From: a virus
Direction: 5' to 3' (one strand)
DNA: 44,365 nucleotides
Virus record (IMG/VR): IMGVR_UViG_3300030333_005697
Coordinates: 1 to 44,365 of that record
The position numbers and the translations under genes were made by a program. The notes beneath the pieces are model-generated. The model saw only the letters and a list, made by a program, of their open reading frames with translations. It was not told where the DNA came from and searched no databases. Below, piece by piece: positions 35,441 to 42,377 of this stretch; position 1 is the stretch's first letter; every line of letters starts with the position of its first letter.

Positions 35441-35929
35441 TCAAAAAACTTCTGATTTTGCTAACTTTCTTAAAACATACTTTACCACATCTTCTGGTAA
35501 TTTAGCAAGACTTTTTAACAATTCTCTATAATCCTTGTCTGTTAAAGGGCCTTTTCTTGTATTACATCTTCCACAAACTATGTGTAGGTTATCAATAATC
35601 GAGCCACCACCCATAGAAAGAGGAATGATATGGTCACAAGCCATATTGCTGACCACCAAAGTCTCATCGCAATATAAGCATTTTGTCCCATAAGATTTAT
35701 AAAGTAAGTTTCTAAGTTCTGTAAGCGATACTTTAAATTCGACTTCATATTCTTTGCTCCTCCTTTTTAAAGAAGATTTTAGTGTCGAAGATTTCTTCAT
35801 CATTCTGTGAAATATCTTTTTAGAATGATTTTTGTGAATCGGAAGGAGCTTCCTCATGTAAAGCTCCTCCCAATTCACTTGTTGCTTCCTCCTAGTCTTT
35901 TTCGATTTGGTATTCCGCATATTTACCAT
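35441..35929 (-). CDS. HNH endonuclease
   Basis: A 162-residue protein with a very basic N-terminal half (residues 1-65), for DNA contact, and a C-terminal HNH (beta-beta-alpha metal) nuclease domain. C84-x2-C87 and C119-x2-C122 bind structural zinc. D99-H100 (ACDHIIPLSMGGG), N114 (DNLHIVC) and N123 (RCNTRKG) are the catalytic and metal-binding residues. It probably nicks or cuts double-stranded DNA, perhaps as a free-standing homing-type or packaging-linked nuclease. It lies in the early block far from the terminase, which favours a homing or host-DNA role. An ATG three codons downstream is an alternative start. Confidence 0.85.
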   Translation of the reverse strand: MVNMRNTKSKKTRRKQQVNWEELYMRKLLPIHKNHSKKIFHRMMKKSSTLKSSLKRRSKEYEVEFKVSLTELRNLLYKSYGTKCLYCDETLVVSNMACDHIIPLSMGGGSIIDNLHIVCGRCNTRKGPLTDKDYRELLKSLAKLPEDVVKYVLRKLAKSEVF

Positions 35930-36101
35930 TTGGATTTAGGTTAACTATATTATAAGTCTTACCTTTATATCCATTTCTTAATGTATGTATTATTGCGCCT
36001 AATCTCATTGTATGGTAGCTTCGATAGGCTTCCATTGGAGTTAGCTTTAGTCCACTAAGCAGATGCCTCAACACCCGCTTCGTTTTCGATTCTCTCGACA
36101 T
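35892..36101 (-). CDS. small helix-turn-helix protein
   Basis: A 69-residue basic protein. I start at ATG 36101, which has AGAGG five bases upstream, rather than at the GTG two codons earlier. The sequence KRVLRHLLSGLKLTPMEAYR followed by SYHTMRLGAIIHTLRNGY has the shape of the short phage winged helix-turn-helix family: first helix, LTPMEA turn, recognition helix with RLGAIIHTLR, then a beta-wing (YNIVNLNPNGKYAEYQIEKD). It probably binds DNA. It overlaps the HNH gene at its 3' end and the preceding gene at its 5' end. An early regulatory role is inferred. Confidence 0.7.
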   Translation of the reverse strand: MSRESKTKRVLRHLLSGLKLTPMEAYRSYHTMRLGAIIHTLRNGYKGKTYNIVNLNPNGKYAEYQIEKD

Positions 36102-36285
36102 ATGCACCTCTTCTTTTTCCTAAGTGAATACCTATTTCAAATTTCCATATTCCTATTAATAGAATATATCCATTTAATATATTATCGTTTACTTTTTGAA
36201 AACCTAATCCTAAAAAGTTAAACAATCGTATATAGGTCATTTGTTTGTCTATGAAAAACCAGTATAGTAATCCTTTTTTCAACAT
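36055..36285 (-). CDS. 76-aa hydrophobic protein
   Basis: The start at 36285 is set by AAGGAGA and by the TAATG overlap with the stop of the primase-helicase gene. The product begins MLKKGLLYWFFIDKQMTYIR and continues with aromatic and aliphatic residues (FNFLGLGFQKVND; GYILLIGIWKFEIGIHLG), possibly two short membrane-associated segments. It ends in an acidic tail that overlaps the helix-turn-helix gene. No family is recognised. Confidence 0.6.
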   Translation of the reverse strand: MLKKGLLYWFFIDKQMTYIRLFNFLGLGFQKVNDNILNGYILLIGIWKFEIGIHLGKRRGAYVERIENEAGVEASA

Positions 36286-38042
36286 TATGTTCTCCTTAAT
36301 CTGAATGAAGGCTGCCAAACAAGCTCGGTATCAAACAATTCTCCATCAGTATTTTTAAGCATACTAACTTCTTTTGTATCGCTACTCGCTTGTCCATTTA
36401 AGCCAATTACTTTACGACTTGCATTTTCTATTGCACCACTACCTTTACCAGCATAGAGGTCCAATTTCTCTTCTCGGCTGTAATTTCTACTCACCTGGCT
36501 TATCTGTATTATTATTATGTCCATGTTTACTGCTAGATTAGATAAATAATGAGAAACTTGTTTAATTTGCTCATATTCACCCATATACCGTCCATTTGTG
36601 CTTATTAAATCGATATAGTCGATAACTACAACGGCTGGTTGAAGTTCTCTAATCTTCTGCTGTATTTGGTCTAAATTAGGAGCTATAGTCTGAATAACCA
36701 TATGATTCAATTTATCCTTATGTAAATTATAAACCTCCTCATAATTATTCGTTACTTGGTCCTTATCTAAACCACTTACTATTTGCATGTTTCTTCTATG
36801 CATATACCATGCTGATAACTCTAAAGATAAATATAGACATGGAATCTGAGTGTCTACATTTATTACATCTTTATGGAAATCAACTCCCAATACTAGATTC
36901 TGTGCAAAAGTTGTTTTACCTGAGCCAGTTGGTCCAAATACAGTAACCAATTCGCCTGGATATATTTCACAATCTGCATTTATTCCAAGAGCTTTACCAA
37001 CATCAATAGTTCTTCCACTAAAATCAGTTGTTAATCTATTAGTTAAATCAGCTTGCAAATCTTCCGCATTCTTTACATCAATAAGATAATCTTTTCTTTT
37101 GAAGTAAATACATCTAGTTTGACAATGTTCATGCATTATAGAATCTTGGCATCCATACCTATAACCTCTGTTATATGTATATTCTACCTTTTCTATAACT
37201 TCGTTTTTATCTAAGCTATTGTTATTCCAATGCAAAGCTATAGCTTTTGCATACTCAGATGGAATACCATGTCTTGAACAATGCGATGCTATTCTCATTA
37301 ATGTTTGGTTCCTATTACCCTCTTGAGGACCTATATTTAGCATTCTTTGTACACAGGGTACTACATCTAGTGGCTCTGCTACTTTTTTAGCTTGTTGTAT
37401 TCTAGGAGCTTCTTTTACCACATATTGCTCTAATTCTCCATTACCTACTCTTTCTTGGTATGGAAATCCTAGTCTATTTTTCTTAGCTAATTCTAATAAA
37501 TCCAAATCTAAGTCAAATAATTCTTTAACTGTGATAGGTATTTTATATAAATTAGTTTTAAGATTAATAGTGTGAGCTACTCTATATATTCCTGTTCGCA
37601 TAAATATACTGCTATCTGCTTCAGGAAATATTTTTGCTATAGTGTTCTTAACAATGTAATGAACATTATCAGAGCTAGCAAAATTAAAGCAACTGTTAGG
37701 GATGCTAATATGGTAGCCACTGCCCGAAAAATAACATTGTATGGATTTATGCGAGACATCGAACTCTTCAAGTCTAACCACCATTCCAATAGCTTTTTGC
37801 CTAGTGTGTTCATTTGAGGACGCTCCTTTGTCAATATCTATTATAATATTGTCAATAGCTCTTTTACCAAAGTAATTCTTAAGACCGCCATTATTGTGTG
37901 CGTAATCGTACGCTGCTTTATCATATGTATAAATGCTTCTGAATAATGGTTCTTCAGGGTTTATATACTTTAGTAAATCTTTTTTAAGGATAAGGGAGCC
38001 ACGATTTCTCGGACTCCCTTGTGCTATTTCTATGTAATCCAT
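36285..38042 (-). CDS. primase-helicase fusion: AEP primase, PriL-like Fe-S module, RecA-fold helicase
   Basis: A 585-residue replication protein. Residues about 1-190 are an archaeo-eukaryotic primase domain: IIIDID (D69, D71), SGSGYH (106-111, the s-x-H motif), D143 and R154-x2-H157 with KTNLYKIP. Residues about 225-315 contain VPCVQRML (C230), RYGCQD (C298), C307 and C311 around an EGNRNQTLMRIA helix, matching the four-cysteine pattern of the PriL Fe-S domain. Residues about 355-585 are a DnaB/RecA-type helicase with Walker A GPTGSGKT (370-377), YLSLELS, Walker B VVVIDYIDL and a QISQVSR sensor. It should lay primers and unwind the fork. It is coupled by TAATG to the SSB-like gene upstream and to the small gene downstream. 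Confidence 0.85.
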   Translation of the reverse strand: MDYIEIAQGSPRNRGSLILKKDLLKYINPEEPLFRSIYTYDKAAYDYAHNNGGLKNYFGKRAIDNIIIDIDKGASSNEHTRQKAIGMVVRLEEFDVSHKSIQCYFSGSGYHISIPNSCFNFASSDNVHYIVKNTIAKIFPEADSSIFMRTGIYRVAHTINLKTNLYKIPITVKELFDLDLDLLELAKKNRLGFPYQERVGNGELEQYVVKEAPRIQQAKKVAEPLDVVPCVQRMLNIGPQEGNRNQTLMRIASHCSRHGIPSEYAKAIALHWNNNSLDKNEVIEKVEYTYNRGYRYGCQDSIMHEHCQTRCIYFKRKDYLIDVKNAEDLQADLTNRLTTDFSGRTIDVGKALGINADCEIYPGELVTVFGPTGSGKTTFAQNLVLGVDFHKDVINVDTQIPCLYLSLELSAWYMHRRNMQIVSGLDKDQVTNNYEEVYNLHKDKLNHMVIQTIAPNLDQIQQKIRELQPAVVVIDYIDLISTNGRYMGEYEQIKQVSHYLSNLAVNMDIIIIQISQVSRNYSREEKLDLYAGKGSGAIENASRKVIGLNGQASSDTKEVSMLKNTDGELFDTELVWQPSFRLRRT

Positions 38043-38665
38043 TACATATTACTCATTGCATCTGCGCCAAAAATTTGGTCCATTTCTTCTACAGATACAT
38101 CTTTCCATCCTTCTTTTGCAGGAGCTTCTTTTAAATAGCCCTTGCTTCTCATCCAATTCATATCATCAGTCAACTTCTTTTTTCCCTCAGGAGTGTTGTT
38201 GTTGATTTTATGATGGACTCGTGTAAAGACTTTCCCACCTGGCTGTTTAGGTTTTTCTTTATAAACATATGCCAAATATGGAAAATCTTTAGGCTCTGTT
38301 TCAAGCCCTATTCCGTGATTATCCGTTAAGTAACCTGCTATATCATCGATGGGTTGTCCATCTTCGGTTTCCCAACCGCCTTTTGCATTGATTCCTGCCT
38401 TTACGCCTAGCACATCAAAGAAGTGGTATAGTCGATTTATTACAGAACCTCCGCTTATGGAGCCATCAGGTCCTTTATCAAAAGAACCATTGATTCTTAT
38501 AGACTTAGTGTAATCACTACCTCTTTGCTTTATAGTAACATCTAAATAGATATCAGCCCAATCAAATTGGTCGCTTTTATCTTCAAATCCTAGAATTGCT
38601 ATATCGCAAATACCATAGAAATTAACTCCTGGATTTTCACTTTTTGTTGGTTTGTACAGTGCCAT
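38042..38665 (-). CDS. SSB-like DNA-binding protein
   Basis: A 207-residue protein. The start at 38665 (MALYKPTKSENPGVNFYG) is chosen for its AAGGAGA ribosome binding site; an in-frame ATG at 38707 would overlap the ATPase gene more. The sequence is a beta-rich domain (ADIYLDVTIKQRGSDYTKSI; RINGSF) followed by a helical part and an acidic C-terminal tail (SVEEMDQIFGADAMSNM), like the tails by which single-stranded DNA-binding proteins recruit partners. It lies between the Sak4-like ATPase and the primase-helicase, the common arrangement for phage SSB-like (DUF669-type) proteins. Function is inferred from position, beta content and acidic tail. Confidence 0.6.
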   Translation of the reverse strand: MALYKPTKSENPGVNFYGICDIAILGFEDKSDQFDWADIYLDVTIKQRGSDYTKSIRINGSFDKGPDGSISGGSVINRLYHFFDVLGVKAGINAKGGWETEDGQPIDDIAGYLTDNHGIGLETEPKDFPYLAYVYKEKPKQPGGKVFTRVHHKINNNTPEGKKKLTDDMNWMRSKGYLKEAPAKEGWKDVSVEEMDQIFGADAMSNM

Positions 38666-39332
38666 TATTTTTCTCCTTTTTATATATTTTATCCCATTCA
38701 AATTCAATTATTTCGCCTTTTAGATGCTCGCATCTACTGCCAGCTTCTACAGCTTCATTTGCTTTAAATGAGACCATTAACTTGTCTTCTTCTCTATGAA
38801 CATATCCTATAGCATCACAATCTGACATAATCATATTTTTTAGTTTACCTGTAATATCTAAACTTTCAGGCTCAACTATCGCTTTTCCGTCTACGATTGC
38901 TCTTGCTACTTTTCTATGTCCTATTACTATTAAGTGGTCAACACAATCTTTTAAATTATGGATTGTATTCATCACTTTTTCCCTTACTAATGCATAACCT
39001 TTACCAAATGATAAATCGGCAATAGAAGCTACTTCATACTCTTGACATACAGCTTTTTCAGCCCAGTCTACTACTTTATCTATAGTATCTATAGCAAAGT
39101 ATTTGTAATCATGTCCTTCTTTTGCCTCTTTAACAAGGTTAATAAGTTCTGCTCTGTTTTTTACTTTGTGAATATAGCCTTCAATCATGCTACTTCCACT
39201 TTCTGTATCGATAATTAAGCAATTGTCAAGTTTACTTAACATAGTTGTTTTTCCGACCTTGGGTGGTCCGTATAACAACATAATGCCTGGATTTATCGAC
39301 ACTGGTTTTGTCTTCACTTTTTTCAGTGCCAT
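38637..39332 (-). CDS. Sak4-like RecA-fold ATPase (AAA_24)
   Basis: A 231-residue protein with Walker A YGPPKVGKTT (residues 21-30), an IIDTESGSSM strand, and Walker B YFAIDTIDKVVDW (about 78-90). Later come VIGHRK and the EPESLDITGKLKNMIMSDCD segment, characteristic of the short RecA-core ATPases known as Sak4/AAA_24. These work with an SSB in single-strand annealing and recombination-dependent replication. The gene has ribosome binding site AGAGG, follows a hairpin-containing gap, and leads the replication operon Sak4-SSB-primase/helicase. The SSB-like gene overlaps its end by 29 bases. Confidence 0.85.
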   Translation of the reverse strand: MALKKVKTKPVSINPGIMLLYGPPKVGKTTMLSKLDNCLIIDTESGSSMIEGYIHKVKNRAELINLVKEAKEGHDYKYFAIDTIDKVVDWAEKAVCQEYEVASIADLSFGKGYALVREKVMNTIHNLKDCVDHLIVIGHRKVARAIVDGKAIVEPESLDITGKLKNMIMSDCDAIGYVHREEDKLMVSFKANEAVEAGSRCEHLKGEIIEFEWDKIYKKEKNNGTVQTNKK

Positions 39333-39352
39333 TTTCTACCTCTTTATTTAAC

Positions 39353-39389
39353 TGTTATAACGACTAGTAAATATACGAAAGTATATTTA
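39353..39389 (-). promoter_or_regulatory. perfect hairpin and palindrome upstream of the replication operon
   Basis: TAAATATAC (39368-39376), loop GAAA, GTATATTTA (39381-39389): a perfect 9-bp hairpin. Next to it, GTTATAAC (39354-39361) is a perfect 8-bp palindrome whose minus-strand TATAAC resembles a -10 box. Both lie 20-60 bases upstream of the Sak4-like gene, a promoter or operator position. No T-run on the minus strand, so it is not an obvious terminator for the gene ending at 39403. Confidence 0.5.
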
Positions 39390-39402
39390 TTTATTCCTAC
39401 AA

Positions 39403-39600
39403 TTATTCTACTCTGTAATCTTCTACAACATCCCAATCTTTAAAGTATTTTTCGTCAATATCATATCTAAAAAATCCACCATCATAAGTATTGTTGGGTG
39501 GCTCGAAAACTCCAATTGGCTTGTAGGCTCGATATACTCTATATATTTGATATCCATCTTCAGTATTCCATACATCTATTACTACTTTTTCTTTACTCAT
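39403..39600 (-). CDS. 65-aa hypothetical protein
   Basis: The start at 39600 has ribosome binding site AAAGGAGA. The product (MSKEKVVIDVWNTEDGYQIY and onward) is acidic, aromatic-rich and predicted to be mostly beta, with YDGGFFRYDIDEKYFKDWDV near the end. It stands alone between two non-coding structured regions, so it may have its own promoter or leader. No domain recognised. Confidence 0.6.
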   Translation of the reverse strand: MSKEKVVIDVWNTEDGYQIYRVYRAYKPIGVFEPPNNTYDGGFFRYDIDEKYFKDWDVVEDYRVE

Positions 39601-39623
39601 TACTATCTCCTTTATTTTTAGTT

Positions 39624-39725
39624 TATTAAGAGAGCCTCACATATTCCTTTGCCTAGCTTACAAGTCGTCTCATAAGAGTCTTTTCTCGCTAGGACTTATA
39701 GGACCAGTTATTGGCTCTCTTAATA
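39624..39725. ncRNA. candidate structured RNA with a 13-bp closing stem
   Basis: TATTAAGAGAGCC (39624-39636) and GGCTCTCTTAATA (39713-39725) are a perfect 13-bp inverted repeat. Inside, CCTAGC (39652-39657) pairs with GCTAGG (39688-39693), and AAGTC (39662-39666) can pair with GACTT (39693-39697). The two inner pairings cross, so they would be alternative states or a pseudoknot. No tRNA T-arm or coding frame is present. On the minus strand it would be the leader of the 65-aa gene. Confidence 0.55.
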
Positions 39726-39746
39726 TGTTTAGGTAGCTATAATGAG

Positions 39747-39779
39747 GCTTAGTCTCATCCAGATGAGTTTCTCCTAAGC
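39747..39779. repeat. nested hairpin
   Basis: GCTTAG (39747-39752) pairs with CTAAGC (39774-39779), and the interior CTCAT/ATGAG forms a second 5-bp stem around CCAG. It lies between the 13-bp stem element and the three-way-junction element in the same 340-base gap, as part of a run of RNA-like structures. Confidence 0.45.
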
Positions 39780-39829
39780 TCTGATAATAACATTTATAAC
39801 CTAATTTATAGAAAAGCTTTTTTTTCGTT

Positions 39830-39918
39830 TAATGGTAGTGCTCTTGGATGAAATCTTTTATGGGTACCCCCAAGAGTTCCTGGAATAAACTTAGTGTAAC
39901 TTCTCAGGACTGCCACTA
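39830..39918. ncRNA. candidate three-way-junction RNA
   Basis: TAATGGTAGT (39830-39839) pairs with ACTGCCACTA (39909-39918) at nine of ten positions, including one wobble. Inside are CTCTTGG/CCAAGAG (39841-39847 and 39870-39876, perfect) and TCCTG/CAGGA (39878-39882 and 39905-39909). Together they give a compact three-way junction. The loop of the first arm holds the self-complementary GGGTACCC (39862-39869). No coding frame. The DUF932 gene ends just to the right at 39943. Confidence 0.55.
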
Positions 39919-39942
39919 AACTAGTTACATACTTTTCTAATT

Positions 39943-40740
39943 TTATGCTGCTATCCAATTACATAAGCCATCTACTATAGTAGCATTATGATTAAAGGAT
40001 GCAATTGTTGGTTTCTTTTTATGCCACAACTCGTCTGTCGATGCATTTAAGAAATCCCAACCTGTACGATTTTCTTTATCTAAGAATCTATCCATAACAC
40101 TTCCCCATAATTGAGTAGGAATGTCATTAATATATTCTTTTCTTATTTTTTCTAAAGAAGACATATCTACAACAGACTCATTTAATGATTTGAATCTATT
40201 TATCATAGTATGAACTGAGTTATTGTCTCCTCTAGCTGCTGCTTTTAATGAATGAGCTACACTTTCTATTTCATTTTTCCAATCATCACTACCTATGCTG
40301 TGTCTAAAACGATACTTAGACAGATTTACTTTGCTCATCATGCCATTTGTGCAAATTAATCTATATAACATCATTCTAAACCCTAATGATGTGCTTCCAT
40401 CATAACTATTCCACATTTGGAAACCTAATGCTATATTATCTCCGACTTCTACTTCGCCTACGCTATTATCTTTTGCTATATAGCTAGTAACATATCTTTT
40501 ACCGTCAAAATATGTTTTATCTTCGTGGAATATTGAGTCTGATTGGAACGATATTTCTTCTGCCATTTCTTTTACTTCATTGTTTGGAACTAATAAGTAA
40601 TTACTACCTACTGTTCCTACTTCTTTCCATTCTAACATATCAGTCTTTTTATTTAAATCGTATGTTTGAACAGAGTATGCACTAGATTGTACCCCTTGAT
40701 AATCAAGAGGTACTTTTCTTATTTCTGCGTATGGATTCAT
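39943..40740 (-). CDS. DUF932 family protein
   Basis: A 265-residue protein with the features of the DUF932 phage/plasmid family: an early YLLVPNNEVKEMAEEI stretch, a beta-rich SYIAKDNSVGEVEVGDNIAL segment, then GFQMWNSYDGSTSLGFRMML and RLICTNGMM, the family's signature core, and a helical C-terminal half. The molecular function of DUF932 is not firmly known. Its members are common in phage early regions near replication and recombination genes, as here. The start at 40740 has an AAGGAGAA ribosome binding site. Followed by the structured gap 39601-39942. Confidence 0.85.
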   Translation of the reverse strand: MNPYAEIRKVPLDYQGVQSSAYSVQTYDLNKKTDMLEWKEVGTVGSNYLLVPNNEVKEMAEEISFQSDSIFHEDKTYFDGKRYVTSYIAKDNSVGEVEVGDNIALGFQMWNSYDGSTSLGFRMMLYRLICTNGMMSKVNLSKYRFRHSIGSDDWKNEIESVAHSLKAAARGDNNSVHTMINRFKSLNESVVDMSSLEKIRKEYINDIPTQLWGSVMDRFLDKENRTGWDFLNASTDELWHKKKPTIASFNHNATIVDGLCNWIAA

Positions 40741-40758
40741 GTTATTCTCCTTTATTTT

Positions 40759-40935
40759 TTATATTTGATATTCTTCAAACAATCTATTAGCATCATCTTC
40801 GCCAAATCTATCTTCAACAACACGACATATTATTCCAATCATATTATGTCCGAATTGTGTTCCTACAAGCTCAGCACATTCATTTTCGAGTTCTTCTAAT
40901 GTTGCTGTTTCTATGTTTATTTTTGAACGTCTCAT
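40759..40935 (-). CDS. 58-aa acidic protein
   Basis: Minus-strand frame from ATG at 40935, with AAGGAGA upstream, to TAA at 40759. The product starts MRRSKINIETATLEELENEC and continues as an acidic helical domain with a hydrophobic core segment (FGHNMIGIICRVVED) and an acidic end. Good spacing and operon position support it. It looks like a small soluble helical-bundle protein. Function unknown. Confidence 0.65.
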   Translation of the reverse strand: MRRSKINIETATLEELENECAELVGTQFGHNMIGIICRVVEDRFGEDDANRLFEEYQI

Positions 40936-40948
40936 TTGTATCTCCTTT

Positions 40949-41113
40949 TTATATTAATTTAAATAACCATACTAATAATGCAATTGACACTCCTGCATAA
41001 AATATCTTATGTATTGCGGTATACACTAATCTATAAGGCATTTTATACTTTTTTCTTCTTCTTTTGCTTTGAATTTGACTTTCATAGCAAATAAAGTTTG
41101 CTTTTTTTGACAT
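40949..41113 (-). CDS. 54-aa single-span membrane protein
   Basis: Minus-strand frame from ATG at 41113 (AAGGAGAA upstream) to TAA at 40949. A polar, very basic N-terminus (ESQIQSKRRRKKYKMPYR) precedes one hydrophobic C-terminal helix (IFYAGVSIALLVWLFKLI). The basic cluster next to the span predicts a cytoplasmic N-terminus. Possibly an early membrane effector. No family recognised. Confidence 0.65.
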   Translation of the reverse strand: MSKKANFICYESQIQSKRRRKKYKMPYRLVYTAIHKIFYAGVSIALLVWLFKLI

Positions 41114-41114
41114 A

Positions 41115-41300
41115 TTATTCTCCTTTATTTATTTGACTTAATGATTGAGTGAACTCATAGACTCTGTGTCTACCAGCTACCTCAGCCATTTGTTTTATAT
41201 CATCTGTTACAACTCTCCTACTTAATCTAGTTTTTTTAACTATTTTATCTAGATTTTCATGAGGTATTTCGATACTATATACTACTCTTATTACTTTCAT
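41115..41300 (-). CDS. 61-aa hypothetical protein
   Basis: I start at ATG 41300 because GGAGG lies six bases upstream; an ATG five codons earlier has no such site. The product (MKVIRVVYSIEIPHENLDKI and onward) opens with a beta-strand, then helices with KKTRLSRRVVTDDIKQMAEV. The strand-then-helices order could be a small DNA-binding or toxin/antitoxin-like fold, but nothing is decisive. Its 5' end overlaps the preceding gene's stop by four bases. Confidence 0.55.
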   Translation of the reverse strand: MKVIRVVYSIEIPHENLDKIVKKTRLSRRVVTDDIKQMAEVAGRHRVYEFTQSLSQINKGE

Positions 41301-41599
41301 ACTTCCTCCCACCATTCAGGCAAATCTTCGCTATCGTCTTGCCCATCATGTTCACAGCTATGTCTTTGAGTTGCACAGCCATAACATTCATCTTTAGAAG
41401 AATTACCATTATCGTAACCTTTTACTTTAATCCATTTAGTATCTACTACATCTTCTCCAGAAAACTCATCTGCTAAGTCTCCATTAAAATTAACAGTTGT
41501 TGTAGTATCTACACGGATTGTTTTGTATGTTTCACTAGCTCTGCAATGTTCTTCAAAAGCATTTTGTTCTATTTCACTCATTTGATGTTGACTTTTCAT
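41297..41599 (-). CDS. 100-aa acidic protein with a cysteine cluster
   Basis: Start at ATG 41599, preceded by GGAGAAGAAG. The product begins MKSQHQMSEIEQNAFEEHCR and carries a segment CYGCATQRHSC near residue 75, three closely spaced cysteines plus a histidine that may bind metal. It ends in an extremely acidic tail (GQDDSEDLPEWWEEV). The middle is beta-rich (YKTIRVDTTTTVNFNGDLAD). Its start overlaps the end of the zinc-ribbon peptide gene upstream. Function unknown. Confidence 0.6.
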   Translation of the reverse strand: MKSQHQMSEIEQNAFEEHCRASETYKTIRVDTTTTVNFNGDLADEFSGEDVVDTKWIKVKGYDNGNSSKDECYGCATQRHSCEHDGQDDSEDLPEWWEEV

Positions 41600-41726
41600 T
41601 ATCTTCTTCTCCTTCATAGAATACTGCTCCTCTTTTACATTCGTTACAGTATCCTAAAGTTTTATTTTTTTCATAAAACACTTCAGTAGTTGGTCTTGCA
41701 TCACAACAATTACTATACAGTTCCAT
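41574..41726 (-). CDS. 50-aa zinc-ribbon-like peptide
   Basis: Minus-strand frame from ATG at 41726 (AAGGAGAAG upstream) to TGA at 41574. It encodes MELYSNCCDARPTTEVFYEK, then LGYCNECKRGAVFYEGEEDN. The paired cysteines CC...CNEC and the form CxARP...GYCxxCxxxAxF match the small phage zinc-ribbon peptides often found in early blocks. Strong ribosome binding site and cysteine spacing support it. It overlaps genes on both sides by 14-26 bases. Confidence 0.65.
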   Translation of the reverse strand: MELYSNCCDARPTTEVFYEKNKTLGYCNECKRGAVFYEGEEDNEKSTSNE

Positions 41727-42114
41727 TTTGCTTCTCCTTTTTTATTTTTAAGTTTTTATTCAGAGCTTTATTTATCTTTTTAAAGTCTGATATAGATAAC
41801 TTAGTTGTATGATATATTGGATAAGGATGTGCAGTATCGTAACAATGTAGTATTTGCAAATGTTTTCCATTTGGGCTTAGATAAACAGTAGTTTCATATC
41901 TATCATAGCCTAGTTTTTTTTGTAAAATACAACAACCATCCTGTCCTTTATAAAATTTAGTAGTAAGGGGGTTGTCATCTCTTATAGGCTTTTGATTATA
42001 GCCATTATCTTTATATTTCTGCTCTTCTTTACTCGCATATCTATGATTGCAAGCTGCTATACCATTATATTCTAAGCAAAAATCTGCCTTTTCATTCTCT
42101 TTAACTTTATGCAT
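41713..42114 (-). CDS. 133-aa hypothetical protein
   Basis: Start at ATG 42114, set by AAGGAGAAG; an in-frame ATG eight codons upstream lies inside the previous gene. The protein begins MHKVKENEKADFCLEYNGIA and is rich in tyrosine, lysine and histidine, with scattered cysteines and beta-strand segments (YDRYETTVYLSPNGKHLQIL). It ends in a basic helix (DFKKINKALNKNLKIKKEKQ). No catalytic set of residues is seen and no family recognised. Confidence 0.55.
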   Translation of the reverse strand: MHKVKENEKADFCLEYNGIAACNHRYASKEEQKYKDNGYNQKPIRDDNPLTTKFYKGQDGCCILQKKLGYDRYETTVYLSPNGKHLQILHCYDTAHPYPIYHTTKLSISDFKKINKALNKNLKIKKEKQNGTV

Positions 42115-42367
42115 TTTCTTCTCCTTCTTTTTTTGCAATATCTAGAATTCCTTTAGTATATTCTATCATATCTATTTTTTTATCTTTTCTATAATACTTA
42201 TCACTTTTAGGCATTTTGTCTATTTCTTCTTGAGCTGCTATATTAGCTTGACTCAATTTTATATTTTCTTCGCCTATTAAAGATAATTCCCTTCTATAAA
42301 CCATTATTGTATCTATTAATTCTTTTTTTGATAACTGGTATAACTCTTTTTCTTTCTTATTTAACAT
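42107..42367 (-). CDS. 86-aa coiled-coil protein
   Basis: Start at ATG 42367, preceded by AAAGGAGAA. It begins MLNKKEKELYQLSKKELIDT and continues with heptad-like, charged helices (IMVYRRELSLIGEENIKLSQ; ANIAAQEEID) to an acidic C-terminus that overlaps the next gene by eight bases. It could be an oligomerisation or anti-host factor. Function unknown. Confidence 0.6.
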   Translation of the reverse strand: MLNKKEKELYQLSKKELIDTIMVYRRELSLIGEENIKLSQANIAAQEEIDKMPKSDKYYRKDKKIDMIEYTKGILDIAKKEGEENA

Positions 42368-42377
42368 ATTTTCTCCT

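Noticed and set aside
35441-35929. IscB/HEARO-type system (HNH protein next to a structured RNA)
   Set aside because: The HNH protein is only 162 residues, with no RuvC-like or bridge-helix region, so it is a simple McrA-like HNH nuclease; the RNA proximity may be coincidental.
39812-39830. GAAAAGC followed by eight T as an intrinsic terminator
   Set aside because: The stem would be only AAAA/TTTT around GC, too weak; it is more likely part of the AT-rich spacer between RNA-like elements.
39781-39870. Hammerhead-ribozyme-like fragments (CTGATAA, GATGAG, GAAA) in the structured gap
   Set aside because: The required CTGATGA core is absent and the pieces are not ordered as in a hammerhead.
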